Assembly: GCF_000340215.1 (NCBI RefSeq)
Contig: NW_006921541.1
Coordinates: 3,135,527-3,199,526, forward strand
DNA length: 64,000 bases
From: Pseudocercospora fijiensis CIRAD86
Lineage: Eukaryota; Ascomycota; Dothideomycetes; Mycosphaerellales; Mycosphaerellaceae
Direction of reading: 5' to 3'
A model generated the notes under the pieces. The model searched no databases. It saw only the letters and a program-made list of their open reading frames with translations, and was not told the origin of the DNA. Below, one piece after another: positions 30,807-41,696 of this stretch (positions are counted from its first letter, which is position 1; every line of letters begins with the position of its first letter). Both the position numbers and the translations under genes were made by a program.

Positions 30807-32492
30807 TCACCCAGGAGGCTTCTCTATTCCTGGAACTAGTCGACGCTTGACTCTGATCATCTGCTTATCGCTGGGCACTCTCGCTTCTCCAATCTCAAAG
30901 AGTTCTGGCTTCTTCTCAAAAGGTTGTATATCGTGATGCACAAGGAGATAACCCAGCATCAGCTTCATGGTGTGCACGGCGAAGAAGCGACCAGGGCAAG
31001 CGTGTCTGCCTAGGCCCCAGGAGAGGAATTGAGAATTGATCTGCACGGCGCCTTTTCGCTTTCCGGCTTCTGCCACGCTCTCGTCCTCTGGCAGCCCATT
31101 GTCTTGTGCTTGGCGATGATGGCGTAGCGGATCATATTCATCCGCGCTCGATCCGAAGAGGTCCACGTCCCGTTGCATAGGACCTATGGTGCACTGGATA
31201 TGGGAGCCCTGGGTGAGATAGAGCCCATCCGGTGTCGTCACGCCACCGGGCGCTACAACTTCCCGAGCCATGCCCTGCGCTCCCATGGGATTGAATCGCA
31301 AGCTTTCGCGAATCACCGAGTCAAGTTTTGTCATGGATCGAATAGCAGTTGCATCGTGCTCCACAAGCGGCATATAATGCTCGGCCTCCTCGCGAAGCTC
31401 TGAGAGTAGATCTGATGCGTTCTCGTATGCGAGTATATCCGTTAGTACGACTCCGGCCATCGTCGACGTTGTTGCGGTAGCAAAGATGTTGAACAAGATC
31501 AATTTACCAGCAATGTTAGCTGGTTCTAACTCCCGTGGGTCTTGTTTCTGGCAATTGGTGTCGATGATCCATTGCAGCATGTCATTCGGCTTCTCATCTT
31601 CGGCCAGCATTTTCCCGTTGGCTTGGCCTCGAGCTTCCAGCGTTGCGAGTCTTTCCCTAATCTTTGGTCGCAAATGCCGCGTGGCCCACCACTGCATTAA
31701 CCTCGCTGGTACCGATACCATCGGCATCAGACTCGGCTGCAGCACTTTTGGAATCAGGAAAGCCATGATGATAGTCGATATGCCGAAGCACGAGGTCCAT
31801 CGCATCACGTCTTTTTCGTACCCAGCGTCGCGACACAAAGGCAAGCCGACAAAAATGCGGTTGGCAGCGCGGAAAGAGACACAACTGAGGAGCTTGGTGG
31901 CAGAAAAGTCATTCCATTCCTCGCCGTCAAATCGCAGCTTCTCGTCAAAGGCATGCTGAATCTCTTCCAGAACCTGGTCGCTCAGCCTGGTGATTTGTCT
32001 TGTGAGGTCGCGACGGATGACCGAGAAATCCAGGACCGAATCGGCGTTGGGCCCATGTAAAAGCCATTCAGGTCCCATCACGTCTTTCAAATTCTTGTTC
32101 CCGCTGAGAACGGATTCGGGCTGTTGGGCTACCCAAGCGGAGCTGGATGGTGGGAGCACGATAGCGCTCCAACGCAGAGCCGGAGTGATGAATGGCAGTC
32201 CATACCTGCTGTACTTGTCGTAGCCTTCATTGACGGGCCCTCGACCAGCGCTGAGCTCTCGGAGGCAGGCACGAAGTTTGGGAAAGATTCTCTTGTTCTG
32301 GAGACCGGCCCATGCAATGTCTTGTCGTTCTCGCGAAATTCGAATTGAGACTTGGATGACGAAGATTGCCACGACGGCGAGGATGAGAGCCAGCAATGCT
32401 GCGATGGAGTAGTAAATGTAGAATGCATAGGGATGAAGCAAGAGCCTCCCAATGTAATGGAAGCAAGTCTGGAGAATGGACGGGAACTCCAT
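30807..32492 (-). CDS. Cytochrome P450 monooxygenase
   Basis: Single-exon, 561 residues from the ATG of MEFPSILQ; the open frame extends 60 bases further upstream but without an ATG. The N-terminus has a hydrophobic membrane anchor (about residues 27-50), indicating an ER-bound class II P450. The heme-binding loop FLSWGLGRHACPGRFF carries the ligand Cys499. It has Trp where the consensus FxxGxRxCxG starts with Phe, a pattern common in fungal P450s of the ent-kaurene-oxidase-like group. The K-helix ExxR motif is ESLR. The I-helix ATATTST segment is an atypical version of (A/G)GxxT. The substrate is unknown. Neighbouring PaxU-like and Baeyer-Villiger-type genes suggest a tailoring role in secondary or xenobiotic metabolism. 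Confidence 0.92.
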   Translation of the reverse strand: MEFPSILQTCFHYIGRLLLHPYAFYIYYSIAALLALILAVVAIFVIQVSIRISRERQDIAWAGLQNKRIFPKLRACLRELSAGRGPVNEGYDKYSRYGLPFITPALRWSAIVLPPSSSAWVAQQPESVLSGNKNLKDVMGPEWLLHGPNADSVLDFSVIRRDLTRQITRLSDQVLEEIQHAFDEKLRFDGEEWNDFSATKLLSCVSFRAANRIFVGLPLCRDAGYEKDVMRWTSCFGISTIIMAFLIPKVLQPSLMPMVSVPARLMQWWATRHLRPKIRERLATLEARGQANGKMLAEDEKPNDMLQWIIDTNCQKQDPRELEPANIAGKLILFNIFATATTSTMAGVVLTDILAYENASDLLSELREEAEHYMPLVEHDATAIRSMTKLDSVIRESLRFNPMGAQGMAREVVAPGGVTTPDGLYLTQGSHIQCTIGPMQRDVDLFGSSADEYDPLRHHRQAQDNGLPEDESVAEAGKRKGAVQINSQFLSWGLGRHACPGRFFAVHTMKLMLGYLLVHHDIQPFEKKPELFEIGEARVPSDKQMIRVKRRLVPGIEKPPG

Positions 32493-33021
32493 CAGGCAGT
32501 AGTGGTGGTGGTGGTGTATCAGCAAGATATTGTTGGGTGAACTTCCACTCACCTAGCCTAGCAGCGCACGCTCGACTTCATATACCCACGAGCCAGGTCC
32601 AGGCAAGAGTTCTGTTACACGCATGAGCGCATGGCCAAGGCTGAGCCGCCACTCATATCATATCCAAGCCAAAGATGAGGTTCGGGTTCGGCCCGCTGAA
32701 CGAGCTTTCGCGTTCGCTTTCAATTCTGTTTCGTCCTTTCTTCTGCATCAACGAATACGAAAAATCGATGCAATTCCGCCCGAAGCTATGGGCCATCCTG
32801 CGTATTCGTAGATTCGATCAAGGCTATGTCAAGATGCTGGATTCCTGAGTCACCATCGAGGACATGTAGGGACTTCTCACATGACACCCTCCTGAGCCAT
32901 GTCTGCGCCTATCCGGGAGATGGTCGATCCAAAGCATTTCGGAGTCTGCGATGCCACCCTGCTGTGGTGCGACTAGGCCTCCGATCTCAGGCTTCCGCAA
33001 AATGTCAAGGGCGTTGATTGC
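32493..33021. other. Intergenic, P450 upstream region
   Basis: Holds the P450 promoter and sequence 3' of the DUF829-like gene. No further DUF829 C-terminal sequence could be recognised here. Confidence 0.5.
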
Positions 33022-33600
33022 TTATACAGGAATCCCGGAAGAAGAATGTGTGACGTTACTCATTCCAGCCTCCATCGCCATTGCAGAATCGCCAAATTCA
33101 CACACATTCGGAGAGTAACATCGTCTGACTGTTGCTGGCAGCAAGCAACTGGCCTCCAAATCGTGCCTGGTCCAAGTCTGGTCATCGTACAGGGAGTCTG
33201 CGCCTAGAATCGGCGCGCAGAGCAGATAGCACGCGGAGACGAGAAATTGATATGGTTGCCAGAAAGTCGTCGCCAGGAAAGATTGGGGCGCAGAGTCGTA
33301 GATGAGCTGCTGAACATTCATGGCTCGCCCGGTCTGCGTATAGAAGGCACGAAGGAAGCCGCACACCCTTTCCGCTGCGTCGTGTCCGAACATGTGGATC
33401 AATACAGACTCGTTTGCGCCCAACCACCGAATGTCGCCATTCTCATGGGTCGAAATGGTAGATGCATCTCTTGTTGTTCCAGCGAGTGTTTCCATTTTGG
33501 CTCCTGGATATCTCCGTCTGTACGCATTGGTGTACACTTCGATCTCGTCTCTCGACGCGCCTGGCCATGCCGCGAGAACCACAACATCAGGTCCGATCAT
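33022..33600 (-). pseudogene. Truncated PaxU/DUF829-like alpha/beta-hydrolase
   Basis: 192 codons from ATG at 33600. The sequence resembles the first two-thirds of DUF829 proteins (PaxU, TMEM53), which have an alpha/beta-hydrolase-like fold. PDVVVLAAWPGA corresponds to the conserved LCTWLGA strand. YTNAYRRRYPGA follows, then VLIHMFGHDAA at the position of the nucleophile-elbow strand (usually HxFSNGG) and QQLIYDSAP for the (L)xxDSxP block. The usual Ser-Asn-Gly-Gly is replaced by Gly-His-Asp-Ala, so a catalytic serine is not apparent. The N-terminal 40 residues and the C-terminal Ser-x-His-Val region of the family (normally 270-300 residues) are missing. I therefore suspect a decaying gene, though unrecognised introns are possible. 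PaxU itself belongs to an indole-diterpene cluster. Confidence 0.55.
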
Positions 33601-34283
33601 GGTGTCTTTATTCACGCGTAGCTTTCCATGGACGTGTTTCTTGATTCTGACGGAGTGAGGTCGGCATTATTTCGAGGACCAAAAGCACTCTTGCAATTCA
33701 TCATCGGGTGCTACTGTCCATCATCCACGGTCCCGAACGGATCCCCTCTGCATGTCCGGCACCAAACACGCCACTGCGGGATCAGCCGTCTCTTATTCAA
33801 GACTTTGGCTCCTGATCCTGCAGCCACTAGAATACTTGAGTCTACTTCGTCTCTGCAATCTGCATCGTCACCTCACGCGTAACACGAGATGGAGCTTCCG
33901 CCCAGAACTTCACCGGAATCGAAGGCTTCAGAAGCGAATGCAATCAGCGACGCTAGTCTCTGTTGCGTAAAACCTGGTGGACTCGTATCAAATATCGATT
34001 GCTGGATGGATGGATTCAGCTCAGCCTCTTCTAGACAGTCTCTCCTCACGTAAGATGTGCGAAACGCTGATCAACGACGGTGAGAACCATTATACATACT
34101 TGATCTTTCGACTTTGCTGCTGTATTGTTATTCGAGAAGCATAGCCTTCAATTCTACGAGACCGCCCAGCAAATTGTCTCACCCTTTCCCGCTGTTGCTC
34201 GTGCACCTCCAGGTACACTACAGCCTCCATACCAAACATCCTCAATCTCCCATCTCACTAACATTCTAGCCCATCCCCCAAAA
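33601..34283. other. Divergent intergenic region
   Basis: Between the DUF829-like gene and the C2H2 gene. The last 200 bp is pyrimidine-rich, as in fungal 5' leaders. No supported gene. Confidence 0.5.
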
Positions 34284-34837
34284 ATGCCCCTCACCTGCAA
34301 CTCCTGCACCGCATCATTCACCAAACCCGAGCATCTCGAACGACACATTCTTATCCGTAAGTGCCATCAATCCTATATCCCAGATATCTAAAATCCCACT
34401 AACACCGCACCCCCCCTCCCTTCCCAGACACGAACCCCAAACCTTTCACATGTCTTCAATGCCATAAATCCTTTTCACACCGAGACGCATTGAAACGACA
34501 TTACGAGGAATCTCACGAGGAGAAAGCTTCTTCCAGTCGTCGTATCCCCGTGGTGAAAACCTTCACAGCATCTCCCACCACCACCAATTACCCACAAGTT
34601 TTCGCGTATGGACTTCGTCCACCACTCAACTTCCGAATCCCTTCGACTTCAACTTTCGAGGGTGGTATGGCAGATCTTACGAAATATATGCTTTCCACTG
34701 CACATCCACATCCGGAGGAAATCTCTCCTTCGTCGGGTTTTTGCTCTTCTGCATATCCGGATATTGCGATACGTCCGTTGCCGACGAAGACATTAGGATG
34801 GTCGGATCAGAGGGTGAAGCAGAGAGGTGGTGTTTAG
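34284..34837 (+). CDS. Small C2H2 zinc-finger protein
   Basis: Two exons, join(34284..34356, 34428..34837), 160 residues. The 71-bp intron (GTAAGT...CCCAG) splits the last His codon of finger 1. Splicing yields two tandem C2H2 fingers at the N-terminus. Finger 1 is C5-x2-C8-x12-H21-x3-H25 and finger 2 is C33-x2-C36-x12-H49-x4-H54, joined by a TNPKPF linker close to the canonical TGEKPF. The remainder is Ser/Pro/Thr-rich with no recognised domain. In larger fungal regulators this finger pair precedes a fungal_trans domain, which is absent here. It may be a compact DNA-binding protein or a shortened regulator. It lies between the PaxU-like and monooxygenase genes, so local regulation is possible but unproven. 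Confidence 0.85.
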
Positions 34838-35075
34838 GATTGAATAGGTAATTTAGATAAATGAGAGGGATGAGGATGAAGTAGATGTTTGGGAGATTTG
34901 ATTTGAGTTGATTTGGTGATTGGGAAATGGTTAGGATTTTTGATACCTACTATCACGATTGAATGAAGAAGAGGGAGAGGTAGAGTTGCTAGTGACTACC
35001 CTGGAATGATGAAAAAAATAATAATAATAATATTGATCTACTACTACGATGTCTATGAGGAACTTGAGGAAATCT

Positions 35076-36918
35076 TTAAGCAGCACCAACAACTTCAAAC
35101 CCTTTCCAACCATCCATAGTCGCTCTCACTTGAGCTTCATACCTAGAAAAAAAAGCGCCAAGTTAGCATATCCATCCTCTCGCGCGCGATGACAAAACTC
35201 ACAGATCAATCCCCGCAATATACGACATATTCTCCGCCTTCTTCCCCGGAATATTCGAGCCATTCCACCACGAATCCGTAAAAGGAAAAAGCGTATGCTT
35301 CGTCATCTCATTCAAAGAATTTTTCCACGCAATTTCCGCTTCCCGGCGAGGCTCAATACTCTTCGCGCCTTCGGCTTCAAGTTTCTTGATGAAATCTACG
35401 ATGGTTTCGACTTGGGATTCGATGATGGTGGGACCGTTGGAGAGCGCGGTGGGGGCTTGAGGGGTGTAGGCCATGAACATGTTGGGGAAGCCGCCCACGG
35501 TGATTCCGAGGTAGGTATTGACGCCTTGGGCCCAGATGTCTTTGATGTCGATGCCGGACTTGTTTTTGAGACCCATTTTGGTGATGGAGCCGGTGAAGCT
35601 GTCGAAACCGGTGGCTAGGACGACGGCGTCGAAAGTGTACTCTTTGTCATCTGACATGAGCATACCTTTTTCTGTGAACTTCTTCAATGGAGATGCGTTG
35701 AGGTCGTGGATGTAGACGTTGGGTCGATTGAGGACATCGTAGTAATCCTGCTCGAGCGGACTGCGCTTGGTGCCGAAGTAATATGGCTTCTTGGGAGGTG
35801 CCATGATTTTGTTCTTCTCCGGATCCGTGAGGCGCTCGCAGACTTTCTTTCGCCACCACTGATACTGGATCTCATTGGATTCCGGATTGACGACGGTATC
35901 GTTGAAACCGGATAGTTGGAAATGAAAGCCGCCAGTGTTCCACATACGTTCAAAGTGTTCTTCACGCTCTTCTTGGCTGACTTCTTGCACACCCTGCTCG
36001 CGTCGATTCGATGGGAAGCCAACAGCGGAGTTTCGGCCTTCTTTGAACAGAGCTTGATAGTAGGGTCGCAGCTGATCCTGTTCAACCTTGGTCAAATCTC
36101 GCTGTTGCATCGGCAAACAATAGCTGGGTCTTCGCAGGAATACAGTCAGCTGGTCTGCTTGCTTGCCGAGTTCTTGAGTGATCTGCACAGCAGTAGCGCC
36201 AGCTCCAATCAGTCCGATCTTCTTGCCTTTGGGATTGAAATCTTCCGGCCAAGCACCGGAGTGATAAATCTCTCCTTTGTAATCGCTCAGGCCTGGAAAG
36301 TCTGGTGTATATGTTCGATGAAGTAAACCTGTGCACAGGATGAGGTACTTGCCCTCTGCGACGTGACCCTGCTGAGTCTTGATTCTCCAAACGCCCTTCA
36401 ATTCGTCGCGGCGAGCATCGCTGACTCTCGCATTGAAGTAAGTGTCTTTCCGAAGGTTGAGAGTCTTGTCGATATGTGCCATATATTTTCGCAGTTCTTG
36501 ATGCCCAGGGAAGCGCTCTGAGAAGTTATAGGTCTTGTACACTTCCGGGATGTTCAATTGATAGAATGGCATTTCCGAGTCGACGCGAGCACCGGGATAT
36601 CTGAAATCGTCAACATTTGTCTCGTTTACGGCTTTGATCTTCAGCTGACCTGTTCCAGTACCACACGCCACCGAAGTCCTCTCCAGATTCAAAACATTTG
36701 ACTGTCATGCCCTCCTTCCTGAATCTGTGAATGGCTGTGATGCCAGAGAATCCAGCACCGATCACGAGCACATCTGCTTTGATCGTACTTTGCCCATCAG
36801 GTCCAGTCGTTGCTGCTTCGCGTGTGAATTCATGGACCTCAGGATGCCCTCCATGTGGCTGGTCTGCTACCACCGGGACCTCGCCATTGAGGTAGTCCAC
36901 AGTCTCAGGTTGTGACAT
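35076..36918 (-). CDS. Flavin monooxygenase, Baeyer-Villiger type
   Basis: Three exons, complement(join(35076..35142, 35203..36600, 36650..36918)), 577 residues. Introns are 49 bp (GTCAGC...TTCAG) and 60 bp (GTGAGT...TCTAG). The second intron adds a 21-residue terminal exon that would be missed if the TGA in the intron were taken as the stop. The enzyme is an FAD/NADPH oxygenase predicted to insert oxygen into ketones. The FAD dinucleotide fold is G54-A-G56-F-S-G59, followed by GGVWYWNRYPGARVD. The Baeyer-Villiger fingerprint (F/Y)xGxxxHxxxWP is at residues 197-208 with H203 and W207, followed by a second Rossmann motif, IGAGATAV. A late ATGFD completes the family pattern. No signal peptide is seen. 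Substrate unknown. Confidence 0.93.
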
Positions 36919-37309
36919 GGTGAGTGTGGGTGAGATGGGTAAGGCTCAAGAAACGAGGTAAGGCTAGTGGTCTTGCTATATCAGTTCTGATAAGGAGAGT
37001 GAATACCGAGCTCGACGATGTAGTTGGCGCTTGACTTGCCTTGGGAGATGCAAGAGACTAGGATTGTGATCCACGGAGCAGGGCTGAGTGTGTATAGGAC
37101 TATCCAAGGAAGGTGATGACTACACCCACCGTTGGCATTGCTCATAAACGAAACCCCGCACATAGCAGTGGACCATGGTAAGATGGGTCTTCGGGATGGC
37201 GCGGCGCCCAGAGTACTTGTATGTACTTCATCCGGGGCGGCTAAGGTGGCAGGTTAGGGAGGCCCATACGTACCAGATTGTCAATACAGCACTTCTGACC
37301 GTAGCGATA
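36919..37309. other. Monooxygenase upstream region
   Basis: Promoter side of the flavin monooxygenase up to the fold-back element. Nothing else recognised. Confidence 0.5.
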
Positions 37310-38623
37310 ACAACGCAATCTTTGCCCCTTTAAGTTCTTTTTGATATATCTTTTTATATAGAGGAGTTATAGCTTAATAATATAGGGCAAAGATACTCTA
37401 AATTGTATCTATTTTTAGAAAATAATAAAATATTATAGTCGTTACCTATCGAAATATAGGCTATATAGCCTAAAATTCTATTTTAGAAGTTTAACAGTTT
37501 TAGCATTTTTTAGGCCTTAGTATACTATTTTTAGTAATCTAAAGTGTAGATTTTATAGTTGAACCTTATAAAAATCTAAATTTAAATTTATATATTAGTA
37601 TAGAAATTATTAGTAATACAATCTAGAAAGGAATATTATTTTCTTACTATATTCTCTTTAGTTTATCTTTTTATTTAGAAGAGTTATAGCTTAGTAATAT
37701 TAGACAAATATACTTTAACTTTTATATATTTTTAGAAAATAACTAAAACTATTATAGCTATCTACTAAGATTAGCCTAAAACTCTTAAATAAAGATTTTA
37801 AGATTTTAGTATTTATTAAGCCTTAGTATACTATTTTTAGTAATCTAAAACCTAGACCTAAGAGTTTTACCTAGTATAAATATAGAATGAGATTCTTATC
37901 TTAATACGCTTACTATTAGTCTTAAAATCCTAAAGCGAATATTCTTAAGAATTGTAGGCTTAGTAATTTAAAGTTTACAATTCTTAAGAATATTCTTTTC
38001 TAAGTTATAAGACTATTTATGGCTTAATTAAAGTAAAAGCTCTGATATAGATTTCTACTAGGTAAAAATATTAGGTTTAGGGTTTAGATTACTAAAAATA
38101 GTTTACTAAGGCTTAATAAATACTAAAATCTTAAAATCTTTATTCTAGAATTTTAGGCTAATCTTAGTAGATAGCTATAGTAATTTTAGTAATTTCCTAA
38201 TACTAGTTTAAAAATAGAGTTTTTTTGTCTTATATTACTAAGCTATAACTAGTCTAAAGAAAAAGATATACGAAAGGGAATCTAAGAAGAATTTAAGTTT
38301 AAACTCTAGATTATATAACTAATAGTAGCTATATTACGAGAAAAACCTCAAAATAGATTTTAATTAAGTAAAACTATAGAACCTACGTTTTAGATTACTA
38401 AAAATAGTATATTAAGACTTTAAAAAACGCTAAAATTCTAAAATCTCTAACTTAGAGTTTTAAGCTATATAGCTTATTAATTTAGGAGGCAACGACTAGA
38501 AATTTTGTTGTCTTCCAGAAATATACATAAATTAGAGTATCTTTGTCTTATATTATTAAGCTATAACTCCTCTAGATAGAAAGATATATTAAAAAGAACT
38601 TGTAGGGGCAAAGATTGCGTTGT
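37310..38623. mobile_element. AT-rich fold-back (palindromic) element, MITE-like
   Basis: The two ends are long inverted repeats starting ACAACGCAATCTTTGCCCC. Similarity continues inward through GAGGAGTTATAGCTTAATAA and beyond. Each arm holds two diverged tandem units of about 320 bp sharing TAGTATACTATTTTTAGTAATCT; the order is mirrored on the other side (A-B-B'-A'). The centre near 37,930-37,995 is a tight inverted repeat, GAATATTCTTAAGAATTGTA and its complement. The block is strongly AT-rich and CpA-poor against GC-richer flanks, so it also looks RIP-mutated. There is no coding capacity. I found no convincing target duplication, so the superfamily is unknown. Confidence 0.8.
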
Positions 38624-39392
38624 GAATTCTTCATTGACAATCTGGTATATATAGAGCTCCGTCGCAGGTCTTGCGAGAACACATGATGCAGCAGGAGAGC
38701 CGAGGCGCTGCTCTTCCATCATGACTCCACGACGACGAGCATACCGCAATTGATGACAAGAGCAGGAGATGAGGTCGAAGGCATGCTTGGCTCCGACCCA
38801 TACCCACGTCCACGATCTCCGGAAGAAGCATCTCCTGACGAACTCGCCTCGCCCTCTTGACCTGGGAATCCAAACGAAGATACTCATCCGCATCGAATTT
38901 TCAAAAAGAGTCGGAAGCTGGGGTCGTATCACATACTCAAGCCAGCAAGCTGCTTATGGAGGGTAAAAGGCTGCGAGAGACTATGTCAGGCAGAAGCAGC
39001 GGGCAATGAGGATTGGGAGAAGAGCGCGTTCTTTTTTGGCAAGAAGACACATGTGCAGATAGACGATATGACAGCGCGATGAGTGCGAATCAGACGAACT
39101 TGGCGCATTCATGAGTCACGATATCGCCATGCCCGCCTCTGGCAAGAACGTAGGCTGCGGAACAGTGACTTGCTTGCGTTGGCATTGGAGAATGGATGTT
39201 CAAGAAGTAAAGAGTGCCAGCTGGTATAATGTGGTCCCACGAGCTGGGCCGTCAGCAGAATCAAAGATCTGTCCAACTCGGATACGATTACAATGGCAGC
39301 GATCTGGAAGGGACGGTAAGTCAAGCATTGAGTACGATTCATGGGTATCTATTTCATGCTTCCTGGAGCCTTCAAATCTCTGTCGATATCAC
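38624..39392. other. Intergenic, 3' of the kelch gene
   Basis: Normal composition; no supported gene. Open frames here that run into the kelch gene are antisense shadows. Confidence 0.5.
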
Positions 39393-40803
39393 TCACGAGA
39401 GCAGACCGGTAGAAAACTTAATAATCCACCCGTCGCCCTCTCGCTCACCCTTGGCATTCAAACCACCCCAGACCACGACTGCGTCTTTCTCAGGTACAAC
39501 ATCTGCGCCAAAGAATGCTCGCGGTCCCGGGTGCACCTTGCCTTCACCTACCACGAGATCACCCGGTGGCAGCACTTCGACTTCCGCCCAGCTCCGCTCG
39601 CCAGAATCAAAGCCAAGCTTCTCACGAATGACATCTTTGATCTTGGACGGCTTGATGGCTTCGGTAATGCTGAATGTGGGCTTGGCTTCGGGGCTGGAGG
39701 ATTGGATCTGGTATGTCCAGCTGTCAGACCATTGAGTAGGGTCTTCGGTTTCTTTCGGAGATGCTGTTTTGGTGGTATTTGGGTCCTGTCTGGCGCCGAA
39801 GAAGTAGAAAAGATAGTTACGACCATAGCCAGTGGAAATTGGCAGGAGTCCACCTCCTACACGCGGTCTTGGTCCAGGTGTGAGGGGATTTGTTGGGAAG
39901 GGTGCAGTGGACCACGTGGCCTCTTTCTCGCCCGAAGGATCGATGTGCAAAGAGTGCACGTTGCTCGACATGTGGTCACTTCCATCGATCAGATACAGCA
40001 CACCCTCGTTTAGTGCTGCGTTCGACGTCGAGACTGGCGCACTGGGTAGAGCTGCCCATTGCTTTCCAGTGTATGAGTAATACCAGACGTCCTTGAGAGG
40101 TTTGCCATGCGCGTCATTACCGCCATACAGGACCAAGTTGTTGTTGCAGTCGAATAGCTTGGCGTCACTTCTTTGGGCTGGCGAGATGGTTCCTTCAGCG
40201 GTCAGACACTCCCATGCAGACTTGCCAGTCACGTAAAGCCAAATCTTTGGCTCAGTATCGACGAGCTTTCCCTTTCCGTCAAGTCCGCCAAAGATAGCTA
40301 CGCAGATGTTGAAGGCACACGCTGCATGTCGCGTCCTGGCAGTTGGTACTGGCTGTCCTTCCACATCCGCCACAGCAGGCAGGACAGAATAGTCTGGCTC
40401 GGGTGTGCCGTGTGAAGGATGACTCAAGGTAACGGCATGGATCTCATTGCTTGCGAGCTTGTCTGAGGCCGTCTCGCCGCCAAAGATGTACGCTTTGTTC
40501 TTGACGACCGTTACTGTGTGGTTTGAACGAGCCAGTGAGAGTCTGCTCAAATCAGCATTAGACGTCAAGCAGATGCTTCCATTTGCTGACCTCGTCTCAT
40601 CATCTTTTGCAGTTGCGATCTGCGTGAACTGTGCCTTCAAAGGCAGGGTACTCTTCCCACTGCATAGCGAGTCAGCCATAGCCCATTTAGCCTTGCAGTA
40701 TCCATGCGTACACCATGTAGCCTGCCACGCCGGCCTCCACGGCGGTCTGTGCCGCTTCGTATGCGACTACGCCGCCTGCAGCTACTGCGCCTGCTTCTGC
40801 CAT
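39393..40803 (-). CDS. Kelch-repeat beta-propeller protein
   Basis: Two exons, complement(join(39393..40659, 40712..40803)), 452 residues. The 52-bp intron uses GTACGC and TGCAG. Splicing replaces the internal ATG by a 30-residue Ala/Gly/Val-rich N-terminus (MAEAGAVAAGGVVAYEAA...), which I prefer because it keeps frame and resembles related fungal proteins. At least four kelch blades are visible by their hydrophobic-GG cores: AYIFGGE, VAIFGGLDG, LVLYGGNDA and VVVWGGL. There are also a weak YFFGA blade and conserved (W/Y)-x6-W spacing. Kelch propellers are protein-interaction platforms; no F-box, BTB or transmembrane segment is attached, so its partner is unknown. It is probably cytosolic. Confidence 0.88.
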
Positions 40804-41696
40804 TGCTGCTTTTTGGATTGAGTTGTCAAGATCAGTTGTGTGTCAACAACGCTGAAGGTAGCACAAATGACATCATCTGCGATTGACCCTGAAAGAGAAA
40901 GAACCGTGCGCTGCATGTCGTTCTCACATGCCTCGATTGTCCAGGGTCCAGGGTCAACATCCTCATGCCATTCATCGACATATGTGTTCCCTTGTCGATG
41001 CCTCGGAGCTGCTTTATGGCACGTATAGTGCCAAGCTACACAAGTAGTGATGGGGTCCACCAACCTGTGGATGGTGTACACGCTCTATAATACACTATGT
41101 ATACGACCCTTTTAGGCGAGCTCGTTGTGTATATATAAGGCGGAGTTATCGGATACGTTGATATCCCGCCTATAACCCGCCAAGCTGCTTAATATTGCTC
41201 GGATATCCTGGTATTCGGGCATACCCGATGTGTATCTATGGGTGTACACTAGTATAATATACGATGTACACAACCTCCATTTCTCAGGGGCTGTAAACCC
41301 ACAACACTATACACAAGACCGCAGTCACGGTGAGCTCGCCTACGCCAAGGGGTGAGTCATCACTTTCACCGGCTCACTCACTTGCGAACCTGCATCTGGA
41401 TTCAGTATCCAGGCACAAGCTCCGCGTAGGGGGGCAGCTTGAGACCCGAGTTCCGAGACGTGGCTACATATTTAGATGAAGGAAGTCACGAACACAGCCT
41501 GAGAAGGAGGCAGTCTGGATTCGGGCAGCTCAAGTCATGACCCAGTCGCGATTGTCAGAACACTTCGCAAAGCCAGAATCGTTGGGCATAAAAGTCAAAT
41601 CATCCATATTACTCCTGGACGGCAGTGGTCAAGCGACACACTTGAGGCCCCCGGCGAAGCGTTCAATAGAATACATCTACAGATCAACTCGCTACA
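40804..41696. other. Intergenic with a pair of imperfect direct repeats
   Basis: Divergent promoter region between the kelch gene and the 2EXR-like gene. Two similar stretches of about 33 bp beginning TGTACAC and ending near (C)AACC or CGACC occur at 41075-41108 and 41243-41275, with AT-richer sequence between. They may bracket a small repeat relic; no gene is seen. Confidence 0.4.

Noticed and set aside
39111..40013. 300-codon + frame overlapping the kelch gene
   Set aside because: Antisense to kelch blades; composition and lack of any domain indicate a shadow.
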